A model generated the notes under the pieces. That model was given only the letters and a program-made list of their open reading frames with translations. It had not been told where the DNA came from and searched no databases. From Flavobacteriales bacterium (GTDB taxonomy: Bacteria; Bacteroidota; Bacteroidia; Flavobacteriales_D; Sanyastnellaceae), in assembly GCA_016722445.1 (NCBI GenBank), contig JADKIZ010000023.1:1-32905 (forward strand): a DNA stretch of 32,905 bases. The letters run 5' to 3'. A program made the position numbers and the translations under genes. Shown here in pieces: positions 24,820-32,665 of the stretch. Numbering within the stretch: the stretch's first letter is position 1; each line of letters begins with the position of its first letter.

Positions 24820-25315
24820 AATAATCACCCCAAAACATACCCCATAAAAAAACACCGCACTTGGCGGTGTTTTTTTTTATGCTGAAATATGATTGGGCTT
24901 CAGTTTCCGATTCTTCGGTTTGCTCGGCAAACTCCAACATATCCTTCGCTTGAAGGATATTGTACCACTGCAACAATTTGCGGATATCAGAATCATAAAC
25001 ACGCTCGCTGTCGTAGTCTGGTAATATAAGAAGCATGGTGTCGCGCAATACTTTGCTGTCACTTTTGTGATCAGGTGCTGCGCCGCCATTGAACACGTCT
25101 TTGGCTTTCAGAAAAATATCACGTAGCGGAACATCTTCTTCATAAGTAAACATACTGATGTCGCTGAGTGAACTCACTTTTTGTGTCGGATGCACTGGCA
25201 TTCTCTTGCCATCCACCAACGATTCTACAATGATGGTCGATTTACCACCAGTAATGAGCTGATAGATACCGGGCTTACCGGCCACGCTCAGGATTTTTTC
25301 CAATTCTACTTTCAT
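24812..25315 (-). CDS. DUF5606 family protein, C-terminal end uncertain
   Basis: Protein of a Bacteroidota family without known function. Residues 1-125 match the family as I recall it: LEKILSVAGKPGIYQLI, ESLVDGKRMPVHPTQKVSSLSDISMFTYEEDVPL, and DYDSERVYDSDIRKLLQWYNILQ (given in part). An acidic segment (AEQTEESETEA) follows. After that the frame reads straight through the terminator hairpin (encoding NTAKCGVFLWG) and overlaps the end of hbd by 8 bp, which is unlikely. The neighbouring frame stops at 24877, just before the hairpin. Either a single-base indel near the 3' end hides the true stop or the gene really ends late. The first 140 or so residues are reliable. Confidence 0.78.
   Translation of the reverse strand: MKVELEKILSVAGKPGIYQLITGGKSTIIVESLVDGKRMPVHPTQKVSSLSDISMFTYEEDVPLRDIFLKAKDVFNGGAAPDHKSDSKVLRDTMLLILPDYDSERVYDSDIRKLLQWYNILQAKDMLEFAEQTEESETEAQSYFSIKKNTAKCGVFLWGMFWGDYSI
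24845..24878. terminator. Bidirectional terminator between hbd and DUF5606
   Basis: ACACCGC-ACTTG-GCGGTGT stem-loop (24852-24870) flanked by seven As on the left and nine Ts on the right (24870-24878), giving a T-run on either strand. It sits between two convergent genes. Confidence 0.88.
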
Positions 25316-25377
25316 ATTCTTCTAAAAATTCGGGGTGCAAATATCTTCTTTGCAGTGGCAAATACAATGAAGTGTTT

Positions 25378-25839
25378 TTATTCCCGACCACTCATCTCTT
25401 CAAAATGAGGAATTTCCTTCAAAAAAGAATAACTCCGTTCTTGCAAGTTGATGTGGCAGCAAAAATGACTGAGTCCATTGGTAATCATCAGAAAAGGGAC
25501 CTGCAAAGTCATGTTGTAGCGCGCTGCCTGATCAAACACATCTTCGGTCACTTTGATCTCAGGAGCTTTACACTCAACCAAAAGGATAGGTCGCGCATTT
25601 CTCGCAAAGACCACCAGATCATACCTGCGCTTCATCCCATTGTATTCCAGTCCTTTTTCCACTGAAATCAATCCGGGAGGACAATTTCTATCCCGAATGA
25701 GGTATTCGATCAAATGTTGCCTCACCCACTCTTCCGGCGTCAGTACAACCCACTTTTTCCTGATGTCGTCAAAGACCTGATCCACGCCTTCAACGCTCTT
25801 GATTCGCTGCGGTGGATAAGGGAAGTTGAGGTGTTGCAT
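25378..25839 (-). CDS. HsdR_N-type (type I restriction N-terminal domain) single-domain protein
   Basis: 153-aa protein consisting only of the HSDR_N_2 domain, which has the PD-(D/E)xK nuclease fold. Candidate active-site residues are Asp74 in RRYDLVVFA and Glu89/Lys91 in LLVECKAPE, with Glu61 upstream. No methylase, specificity subunit or helicase is nearby. In Bacteroidota this stand-alone protein commonly sits near holA, so it is more likely a conserved housekeeping protein than a restriction-system remnant. Its role is unknown. Its start overlaps the -33 box of the divergent amn promoter. Confidence 0.82.
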   Translation of the reverse strand: MQHLNFPYPPQRIKSVEGVDQVFDDIRKKWVVLTPEEWVRQHLIEYLIRDRNCPPGLISVEKGLEYNGMKRRYDLVVFARNARPILLVECKAPEIKVTEDVFDQAARYNMTLQVPFLMITNGLSHFCCHINLQERSYSFLKEIPHFEEMSGRE

Positions 25840-25856
25840 CTAAAATGATACTTTTG
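25826..25856 (+). promoter_or_regulatory. Likely promoter of the amn-holA unit
   Basis: TTG at 25826-25828, a 20-bp spacer, and TACTTTTG at 25849-25856, which matches TAnnTTTG exactly. Expected start near 25863, leaving a 46-nt leader that contains a small hairpin TTTGC-TTTT-GCAAA (25873-25886). This is the best promoter match in the window. Confidence 0.5.
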
Positions 25857-25908
25857 GATCGGAATTGAACTGTTTGCTTTTGCAAATCAAATCTGAAATT
25901 CACTTGAT

Positions 25909-26682
25909 ATGGAATCGAAAGAAGAAATTGTAAATAACTGGTTGCCGAGATACACTGGTACACCGATCGAATCATTTGGCAAGTATATCCTACTCACCAA
26001 TTTTGACAATTACCTGCAAAAGTTTGCAGAATGGCACAATGTGGAAATTCAGGGCAAGGGTAAAGCCATGCAAACGGCCACGGCAGACGACATCACCATG
26101 ATCAACTTCAGCATGGGTAGTGCCAATGCAGCGACCATCATGGACCTTCTCACCGCAGTGATGCCTAAAGCTGTTTTGTTTTTGGGTAAATGCGGCGGAT
26201 TGAAAAGAAAAAATCAACTCGGTGATTTTGTATTGCCTATTGCGGGCATTCGTGGTGAAGGAACGAGCAATGACTATTTTCCTGTTGAGGTTCCGGCTCT
26301 TCCAGCATTTACGCTTCAGCGCGCCATATCTTCAACCATCCGCGACTTCGGATTGGACTACTGGACAGGCACCGTTTACACGACCAATCGCCGCGTATGG
26401 GAACATGATGAACAGTTCAAAGACTACCTCAGAAAGATCAGAGCCATGGCCATTGATATGGAGACTGCAACATTGTTTTCAGTTGGATTTGCCAATAAAA
26501 TTCCGATCGGTGCATTGTTGTTGGTTAGTGATCAACCCATGATTCCGCAAGGAGTAAAAACCAGTGAAAGCGATCAGAAGATCACTGCGGATTATGTAGA
26601 TAAACACATCAAAATTGGTATTGCTGCCCTCAAAGAGATTCGCGATGAAGGCCAGTCTGTGCGTCATTTGAAGTGGGATTAA
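25909..26682 (+). CDS. amn: AMP nucleosidase (short form)
   Basis: Phosphorylase/nucleosidase-fold enzyme, 257 aa, splitting AMP into adenine and ribose 5-phosphate. Family marks include NFSMGSANAATIMDLL, FLGKCGGLK near the ribose-binding site, and AIDMETATLFSVGF with the catalytic Glu region, then VSDQP. It is about half the length of E. coli Amn, lacking its N-terminal regulatory domain, as in other Bacteroidota. It lies 19 bp upstream of holA and is probably co-transcribed with it from the promoter at 25826-25856. Confidence 0.9.
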   Translation: MESKEEIVNNWLPRYTGTPIESFGKYILLTNFDNYLQKFAEWHNVEIQGKGKAMQTATADDITMINFSMGSANAATIMDLLTAVMPKAVLFLGKCGGLKRKNQLGDFVLPIAGIRGEGTSNDYFPVEVPALPAFTLQRAISSTIRDFGLDYWTGTVYTTNRRVWEHDEQFKDYLRKIRAMAIDMETATLFSVGFANKIPIGALLLVSDQPMIPQGVKTSESDQKITADYVDKHIKIGIAALKEIRDEGQSVRHLKWD

Positions 26683-26701
26683 TTTTATTCAGCAGTCAAT
26701 C

Positions 26702-27745
26702 ATGGAACATCTCCGCATCATCAGAGACATTGATCAGAAAAACTTCAAACCCGTGTATTTTCTCATGGGCGAAGAACCATATTTCATTGACCAGGTCACT
26801 GATTATATGGAAGAGCATATCCTCGATGAAGCGAGCAAGGCATTCTGTATGACCATCGCATATGGCCGCGATGTGAGTCTCGAACAAGTGGTTTCTCTTG
26901 CCAAAGGTTTTCCTATGATGGGTGAAAAACAACTCATCATTGTGAAGGAAGCTCAAGATATGAAAGAGTGGAAAAGCCGCAAGAGCGATGATAAAGAAGA
27001 TGAAGATGAAGGCGATGTGATGAAACCATTGACACATTATTTATCTCAACCTACTCCATCGACCATCCTTGTTTTCACCTATAAAAATAAAACACTCGAC
27101 AAGCGCAAAAAGGTTTACAAGCAACTGGATAAAATAGGAGTTGTATTTGATTCAGAAAAAATCAAAGACTTCAAATTACCAGACTGGATCGAAAAATACA
27201 CCAATGCGCGTGGTTATAAAATCAATCACGGTGCTTCGCAATTGTTGGCAGAATACCTTGGTACCGATTTGAGCAAAGTGGTGAATGCCATCAATAAACT
27301 GGCGATTATTCTTCCTGAAAAAAGTGAAATCACTCCTGCTATCATCGAAGAAAACATTGGGATCAGTAAAGACTACAATGTGTGGGAACTTCAAAAAGCA
27401 CTTGGACAAAAAGATGTTTTGAAAGCCAATCGCATCATCCAGTATTTTGAAGCGAATCCAAAAGCCAATCCGATACAAATGGTACTACCATCATTGTACC
27501 TTCATTATTCCAAGTTGTCGATGTTTCTGAGTGTAAAGGACAAACAAAATGCGGCCAAGGAACTCGGCTTGAATCCCTACGCACTCAACGATTTGAAAGA
27601 TGCCGCCAGCAAATACAACGCACAGAAAGTAGAGCGCATCATTGGATATTTACGTGAAGCTGACAGACGTGTGAAAGGCGTAGAATATTTGTCGATCGAC
27701 AATGGAGATTTGATGAAAGAACTTGTTTTCAAAATTCTTCATTGA
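26702..27745 (+). CDS. holA: DNA polymerase III subunit delta
   Basis: Clamp-loader subunit delta, 347 aa, which opens the beta sliding clamp. The start KPVYFLMGEEPYFIDQVTDYM is the typical delta opening. The first domain includes SLAKGFPMMGEKQLIIVKEAQ, the beta-clamp contact region. GTDLSKVVNAINKLAI is the conserved second-domain helix, followed by the collar domain. An acidic/basic insert (KSRKSDDKEDEDEGD) near residue 97 looks disordered. It follows amn by 19 bp and converges on the MOSC gene with 6 bp between stops. Confidence 0.92.
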   Translation: MEHLRIIRDIDQKNFKPVYFLMGEEPYFIDQVTDYMEEHILDEASKAFCMTIAYGRDVSLEQVVSLAKGFPMMGEKQLIIVKEAQDMKEWKSRKSDDKEDEDEGDVMKPLTHYLSQPTPSTILVFTYKNKTLDKRKKVYKQLDKIGVVFDSEKIKDFKLPDWIEKYTNARGYKINHGASQLLAEYLGTDLSKVVNAINKLAIILPEKSEITPAIIEENIGISKDYNVWELQKALGQKDVLKANRIIQYFEANPKANPIQMVLPSLYLHYSKLSMFLSVKDKQNAAKELGLNPYALNDLKDAASKYNAQKVERIIGYLREADRRVKGVEYLSIDNGDLMKELVFKILH

Positions 27746-27751
27746 TTCAGT

Positions 27752-28575
27752 TTACCTCCACACCACTTCAACTTCATCACCAACATGAATCTCACCTTGC
27801 TGATGCGAGGTGAGCAGGTTTTGTCCAAACATCACTTTATTGTTTACCGTTCTGAAAATGGACAGTGTTTTTAAAGGTTCTGCATGACGCAAAGCAGTCT
27901 GTTGATCCGTTGTGGTGATGACACATCTCGCACATGGTTTCGCCACATCAAATGAAATTCCATTGACCACAAAATTCTTCCAGTGATCCTCTTCAAAAGG
28001 AATTTCGGTCTGAACGACAATATTTGGTCTGAACCTATCCCATCCCAAAGGCGAATGATATCCGTTCATCATAAGTCTGTTGTTCAGTTCAGAGAGAGAA
28101 GCCATTCCGATCAGCAGAAAAGGAAATCCATCCGAAAAAGAAGTGATGTCATTTCCCCGGTTAAATTTCTCTTCGACGAGGCGTTTGGTTGATTCCGGCA
28201 TCCAAACCAATTTGCAGGTGCGTCCGGTCATTTCACTGAAAAAAGCATCCGCTTCCGGAGATACAGGAATGGCCAGACATTCGTCGGACCAGATCTGCAC
28301 ACTTAATTTTTCCTGATTCGTAAGAACATCGTCGCTTTGGCTCCAACTTTTTCCATTTGGGCGAAAAACCACCTTGAGCTTGCCATCCTGGATAAAAACA
28401 TCGAACAAAGCCATCAGGGCTATTTCCTTTGTGAAATGAACCGGTTGTTTTCATCGATCAGCATAAACCTGCGGTCGAATTCGAATCCCTGAGCAGTGAT
28501 GGCGGCTTGATTTACACCAAATCCACCCAGCGATTTCACTGGATATACAAAAAGATGGTCAATTTTCCTTGTCAT
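27752..28575 (-). CDS. MOSC beta-barrel and MOSC domain protein, frameshifted
   Basis: Molybdenum-cofactor-sulfurase C-terminal-like protein; relatives such as YcbX and mARC handle Moco-dependent reduction of N-hydroxylated compounds. The uninterrupted 220-residue frame from 28414 lacks the usual beginning. In the next frame, from ATG 28575, the missing part reads MTRKIDHLFVYPVKSLGG and then FDRRFMLIDENNRFISQR, the standard MOSC_N opening. Adding one C to the CC at 28426-28427 (coding strand AGGAA to AGGGAA) joins the parts as FISQREIALMALFDV and gives 274 aa, the normal length. The MOSC motif KPCARC (Cys215 and Cys218 in the restored protein) is intact. It is divergent from hemE, 63 bp between starts. 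Confidence 0.85.
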
Positions 28576-28622
28576 AGAGATGTCAAAAGCGTTTGCGAAA
28601 GTAATCGTCGGCGAGTCAGGTG

Positions 28623-28630
28623 TATTTTTG
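28623..28630 (+). promoter_or_regulatory. Possible -7 element for hemE
   Basis: TATTTTTG matches TAnnTTTG exactly, 8 bp upstream of ATG 28639. No TTG lies at the usual distance (the nearest, 28593-28595, leaves 27 bp). If real, the hemE transcript would be almost leaderless. Confidence 0.28.
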
Positions 28631-28638
28631 CCGCCCTT

Positions 28639-29664
28639 ATGAAATTACAGAACGATCTGATAGTTAGGGCTGCAAGAGGGGAAGAAACCGAACGTGTACC
28701 TGTATGGGTGATGCGCCAGGCTGGTCGTATCCTCAGTGAATACCGCGCCACGCGTGCGCAAGCCGGAAGTTTCAAGAATTTGCTCAAAAACCCGGCACTC
28801 GCTGCTGAAGTCACCATTCAACCGGTGGATATTCTCGGTGTTGATGCCGCTATCCTGTTTTCCGATATCCTCGTGATTCCGGAGGCCATTGGTCTTCCTT
28901 ACAAGATGGATGAAGGCAAAGGACCAAGTTTCGATAAAGTGATCGAAAATGAAAGTGATGTAGATGCATTGAGCACGGAAAATGTACTTACCGAATTAAG
29001 TTATGTCTTCGAGACCATTCAGATCATCAAAAAAAATCTAGCAGGACGAGTACCTCTGATTGGCTTTGCTGGCGCACCATGGACGATTTTTTGTTATATG
29101 GTTGAAGGCCGTGGATCAAAAACATTCTCGAAATCCCGGGCGATGTTGATGCAAAATCCGGTACTGGCACACCGCTTGCTAAGCAAGATCACCGACGCCA
29201 CCATCATCTATTTAAAAAAGCAAATAGAACTTGGTTGTGATCTGGTCCAATTGTTCGACAGTTGGGCGGGAATACTCAATAAAGAAACATACAACACATT
29301 CGCATTGCCCTATATCAACCAAATATGTGAAAGCATCAGCACGGTACCGGTAACAGTATTCGCCAAAGGTGCTTTCTTTTCATTGGAAGAAATGGGCAAA
29401 TTGCCATGTGCAACACTCGGCATCGACTGGCATACAGAGCCTTCCATGGCGAGGGCACTGGCACCCGGAAAAACCCTTCAAGGCAATCTGGATCCCGCGG
29501 TATTGTACGGTTCCGACGAATTGATCCGCCGCGAAACCATTAAAATGTTGGAGAAATTCGGCCCTCAGCGCTATATTGCGAACCTCGGGCACGGTGTTTA
29601 CCCTGACGTTGACCACAAAAAACTCAAACTTTTTATTCAAACCATTCAAGCACACCAATTTTAA
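28639..29664 (+). CDS. hemE: Uroporphyrinogen decarboxylase
   Basis: Haem-pathway enzyme, 341 aa, removing four carboxyl groups from uroporphyrinogen III to give coproporphyrinogen III in the cytoplasm. The signature PVWVMRQAGRILSEYRATR near the N-terminus carries the conserved active-site Arg residues. AAILFSDILVIPEAIG has the catalytic Asp, GFAGAPWTIFCYMVEG is the second signature, and the C-terminal NLGHGVYPDV contains the conserved His. The frame is open from 28507, but that extension overlaps the divergent MOSC gene and is not hemE-like, so ATG 28639 is chosen. It is 5 bp upstream of the first OmpA gene. Confidence 0.95.
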   Translation: MKLQNDLIVRAARGEETERVPVWVMRQAGRILSEYRATRAQAGSFKNLLKNPALAAEVTIQPVDILGVDAAILFSDILVIPEAIGLPYKMDEGKGPSFDKVIENESDVDALSTENVLTELSYVFETIQIIKKNLAGRVPLIGFAGAPWTIFCYMVEGRGSKTFSKSRAMLMQNPVLAHRLLSKITDATIIYLKKQIELGCDLVQLFDSWAGILNKETYNTFALPYINQICESISTVPVTVFAKGAFFSLEEMGKLPCATLGIDWHTEPSMARALAPGKTLQGNLDPAVLYGSDELIRRETIKMLEKFGPQRYIANLGHGVYPDVDHKKLKLFIQTIQAHQF

Positions 29665-29669
29665 AAATC

Positions 29670-30868
29670 ATGAAAAAGAGCTATTACTTATTAGCCCTGC
29701 TATTCGTCGTTTCGTTGGCTACCTCTGCACAGAAAAAACCAGCAGATAAAAAAGAGCCTGCACCTGCTGCTGAACCAACTGGCAATCTCGTTGCAGATCC
29801 CAGTTTTGAAGTGACCGAAGTAAAAACGCTGAAAGCGTACAATCAGCTCACCACTTTTTTGAAAAACTGGATGTCGCCAAACCAGACTTCAGCTGATTTG
29901 TATAACAATATGGTGAAAAGCACCAAGGTATCTGTTCCCAAAATGACTATGGCACAGAAGAACCAGTAGAAGGTGGCAGTTACGCCGGCTTCAGAGCATA
30001 TACCAAGGACCCGAAGAAAACAAGAACCTATCTCGAGGCCAAACTGAAAAGCAGATTGGAGAAAGACAAACTTTATTGTGTGCGATTCAACCTCAGTCTT
30101 GCAGACTTGTGTAAATATGGAGCGAACAATGTTGGTCTTTTCTTCAGTGACAGAAAAGTTCAGAATGCACACGACAATGCATTGACCTTCCAGCCGCATA
30201 TCACGGAAAAAACCAACAAAGCGATTGTGACCAATGAAGGTTGGGAAACGATTTGCGGTACCTACCTCGCAACTGGAAAAGAAGAATACATCATCATCGG
30301 ATGTTTCGGATTGGAAGAAAGTCTGAAATTGGAAAAAGTAAAAAAGCCAGCATCGCAAGAAGGCGTTCAAATGGCGGATGCATATTACTACCTCGACAAC
30401 ATTGAAATCGTTGCGGTAGAAGCACAGAGTCAGTGTTTTTGTGGTAAAACCGAAGACCGTGATCCTGATCTCATCTACAGCAGATCAACAGCAAAAGGCA
30501 TAGACATGAAGCCAGCGCAGATTGTTGCTGCAACGACTGTATGGTATTCGTTCCTCTCTGCTGAAATTCCAGACATGTTCACACAAGAGCTTCAGGACCT
30601 TGTAAAAATCTTACAAGAAAATCCAACCATGAAACTCGACCTCGTTGGACACAGCGATACCGATGAGATGAACGAAGCCAAGGTGAACAAACTTTATATC
30701 GGCATGGCACAGACCCGTGCAGAAAAAGTAAGAGATTATCTGGTAGAAAATGGTATTGACGCTACACGTCTTACTGTTCTGACCAAAGACAATACGGTAT
30801 TGGCAAGTACAAAACCAACACCACTTGGCAAAGCTCAAAACAGAAGAGTGGAGTTTGTGGTGAAATAA
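29670..30868 (+). CDS. OmpA-family outer-membrane protein 1, frameshifted
   Basis: Signal peptide (MKKSYYLLALLFVVSLATSAQ), then a Lys/Pro/Ala-rich linker (PADKKEPAPAAEPT), a jelly-roll-like domain beginning NLVADPSFEV, and a C-terminal OmpA peptidoglycan-binding domain (MKLDLVGHSDTDEMNEAK ... GKAQNRRVEFVVK). The frame breaks at VSVPK; the other frame continues NDYGTEEPVEGGSYAGFRAY and so on. Adding one A to the AAAA at 29940-29943 restores 399 aa. OmpA_C anchors the outer membrane to peptidoglycan; the N-terminal domain could bind carbohydrate. It is a tandem paralogue of the next gene, with a terminator between them. Confidence 0.85.
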
Positions 30869-30889
30869 TATTATCTGAAAATGATAAGA

Positions 30890-30920
30890 AAGCCGGTCCT
30901 CTTTGGTCCGGCTTTTTTTT
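30890..30920 (+). terminator. Rho-independent terminator after OmpA-family gene 1
   Basis: AGCCGG / CCGGCT arms (30891-30896 and 30908-30913), with inner CC/GG pairs across a T-T mismatch, followed by eight Ts (30913-30920). The second OmpA gene therefore needs its own promoter in the 84 bp that follow; none matching the consensus is clear. Confidence 0.82.
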
Positions 30921-31004
30921 GGCCCGATTCTTTCCACACCGCCGATTGGATAAAGCATTTGGCACAAGCCGAAATAAATAGACAATCGTTCAGTTATTGG
31001 TATC

Positions 31005-32135
31005 GTGAAGGAAATCGTGTTTTGCATATTGTTCATGTTAGTGCTGACCCGCGCAGAAGCTCAGAATCTCGTCGAAAACGGGGATTTTGAGACGAAGGCT
31101 TATTGTCCTGGAAACTTCAATCAGCAACAACTCAACACCATCGCCGGATGGTGGCAAGCGACAGATGGCACTCCCGATTATTTCCATGCATGCAGTCAGA
31201 AAGTGGGTGTGCCCAAAAATGTTTTTGGTGAAGAAAGTGCCGGCAGTGGTGAAGGTTATGCCGGACTCGTGACATACAGCACGGGCAATACCAGAAATTA
31301 CAGGGAATATCTTCAAACCAAATTATCTCGTCCATTGGTTGCTGGTGAATTGGTTTGTATTGAGATGAAGATCTCAGCCGCAGACTATTGTTATTATGTT
31401 ACAGATGGAATCGGTCTCATTTTATCCAAAGAAAAAATCAGTAGCAATGCGCAGACAACGCTGGCGATGAAATCAACCATGGGAAATCCCAAATTCAATA
31501 TGCTAGATGAAGCTCAAGGTTGGATGTTGCTGAGTGATATTTACAAAGCCGAAGGCGGAGAACAATATGTCACCATCGGAAATTTCCGCATGGACAGAGA
31601 TTTGAAAGTGATCAAGCGCACTGAAAAAATGGGTGCAAAAGGCAATAGCACCTGGGCTTATATCTATATCGATGATGTTGCCGTAAAACCTGTACAGAAA
31701 AAAGAAGACTGCAGTTGCGAAAATGAATATTTGGCAAGTATTGCAGTAGATCCTCCGCTTGAATTGAGTGAGTACAATAAAGTAAAACTGGATGCTGTAT
31801 TGTTCGACTTCGATCAGGATGTTCTAACCGATACAGCCAAAATTCAACTTCAAGAAATTTATGGTTTGCTGAAAAAAAACAGGGCGATGTACATGGAAAT
31901 ATCCGGCTTCACTGATATCGTTGGTCCGGATGGATATAACCTCGAACTTTCGAAAAGACGCGCTCAACGTGTGATTGATTATCTCAAAGAAAAAGGCATT
32001 GCGGAAGAAAGACTACAACTGACATTTTTCGGTAAACAAAATCCAATTGCCGACAATGAATCCGATGAAGGCAGACATCAGAATCGTCGGGTAGAGTTTC
32101 AGATATTGGAGCATAAGTTTGAGCTCATTCAATAG
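31005..32135 (+). CDS. OmpA-family outer-membrane protein 2
   Basis: 376 aa from a GTG start with signal peptide MKEIVFCILFMLVLTRAEAQ. NLVENGDFETKAYCPGNF opens a jelly-roll-like domain common in Bacteroidota OmpA proteins (PDYFHACSQKVGVPKNVFG; GEGYAGLVTYSTGNTRNYRE), followed by OmpA_C (ILFDFDQ-like VLFDFDQDVL; MEISGFTDIVGPDGYN; KRRAQRVIDYL; RHQNRRVEFQIL). The frame is intact, unlike the paralogue upstream. It shares domain order with that protein but lacks its KP-rich linker. Both probably tether the outer membrane to the cell wall. The stop codon overlaps the first unit of a heptamer repeat. Confidence 0.9.
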   Translation: MKEIVFCILFMLVLTRAEAQNLVENGDFETKAYCPGNFNQQQLNTIAGWWQATDGTPDYFHACSQKVGVPKNVFGEESAGSGEGYAGLVTYSTGNTRNYREYLQTKLSRPLVAGELVCIEMKISAADYCYYVTDGIGLILSKEKISSNAQTTLAMKSTMGNPKFNMLDEAQGWMLLSDIYKAEGGEQYVTIGNFRMDRDLKVIKRTEKMGAKGNSTWAYIYIDDVAVKPVQKKEDCSCENEYLASIAVDPPLELSEYNKVKLDAVLFDFDQDVLTDTAKIQLQEIYGLLKKNRAMYMEISGFTDIVGPDGYNLELSKRRAQRVIDYLKEKGIAEERLQLTFFGKQNPIADNESDEGRHQNRRVEFQILEHKFELIQ

Positions 32136-32162
32136 TAGTGAGTAGTGAGTAGAGAGTATTGA
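32135..32162 (+). repeat. Heptamer tandem repeat, GTAGTGA x4
   Basis: Four 7-bp units: GTAGTGA, GTAGTGA, GTAGAGA, GTATTGA. The first unit begins on the last base of the OmpA-2 stop codon. Confidence 0.8.
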
Positions 32163-32173
32163 GAAATCGGGGT

Positions 32174-32194
32174 GTACTAGGTACTAGGTATTAG
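32174..32194 (+). repeat. Heptamer tandem repeat, GTACTAG x3
   Basis: Three 7-bp units: GTACTAG, GTACTAG, GTATTAG. Confidence 0.8.
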
Positions 32195-32255
32195 GAGCGC
32201 GGAAATTTGGTTGATAGACGGAAATATTTTGATCTGTAGAATACGGTTTGCGGTC

Positions 32256-32279
32256 AATTTTAAATTTTAAATTTTAAAT
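32256..32279 (+). repeat. Heptamer tandem repeat, AATTTTA x3
   Basis: Three exact 7-bp AATTTTA units plus a partial fourth (AAT). Confidence 0.8.
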
Positions 32280-32643
32280 CTCGAATGGTAGGTAAAGTTT
32301 AGATCATATCCGCCCTTTGAGTTATTTTCTTTGTGTCTTTTGTGGTTCCAAACAAGTTTGCATTATTGTTTTTGTTCGCCTTCGGCGAAATAGAATAACC
32401 TCAAAGGAAAACATGTCGCTTCTTGCAGAGATAGTGCGTTTACCAATAATAAAATCTATTGGCTGAATAGAGATCGAAGGCGCTACGCGCGCTCAAAGGA
32501 CACAAAGGATGTAGACAAAAGTTTGGTTGGGATTAACTAAAGATATTTTAGAATCACGCATTCATAAATGCAATATCACTTGCATATCAAATACTTCCCG
32601 CGAGGCGATCATTCTCACCAACAGCAACCGCGTCCTCTGCCAA

Positions 32644-32664
32644 TATTAAATTTTAAATCTTAAA
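32644..32664 (+). repeat. Heptamer tandem repeat, TNTTAAA x3
   Basis: Three 7-bp units: TATTAAA, TTTTAAA, TCTTAAA, directly before the obg stop codon. Related in sequence to the AATTTTA array 370 bp away. Confidence 0.7.
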
Positions 32665-32665
32665 T

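Larger units (their letters stand above)
32136..32665 (+). other. Non-coding region between OmpA-2 and obg
   Basis: No supported gene in 530 bp. It contains four heptamer tandem arrays (listed separately), a hairpin TTCGCC-TTC-GGCGAA (32375-32389), a GC-rich spot GGCGCTACGCGCGC, and inverted CAAAGG-type arms. The arms are CCTTTGAG (32314-32321) and CTCAAAGG (32492-32499). A longer pair is TTTGTGTCTTTTG (32330-32342) and CAAAGGACACAAA (32495-32507), 12 of 13 matching when inverted. This may be the remnant of a short non-autonomous repeat element. No clear terminator or promoter is seen. Confidence 0.55.

Noticed and set aside
25378..25839. Remnant of a type I restriction-modification system
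   Set aside because: No methylase, specificity or helicase sequence is nearby, and the stand-alone form is common in this phylum.
28507..28638. Upstream ATG for hemE at 28507
   Set aside because: The extension overlaps the restored N-terminus of the divergent MOSC gene and does not resemble HemE.
32135..32664. CRISPR array
   Set aside because: Repeat units are only seven bases, contiguous and without spacers; no cas genes are present.
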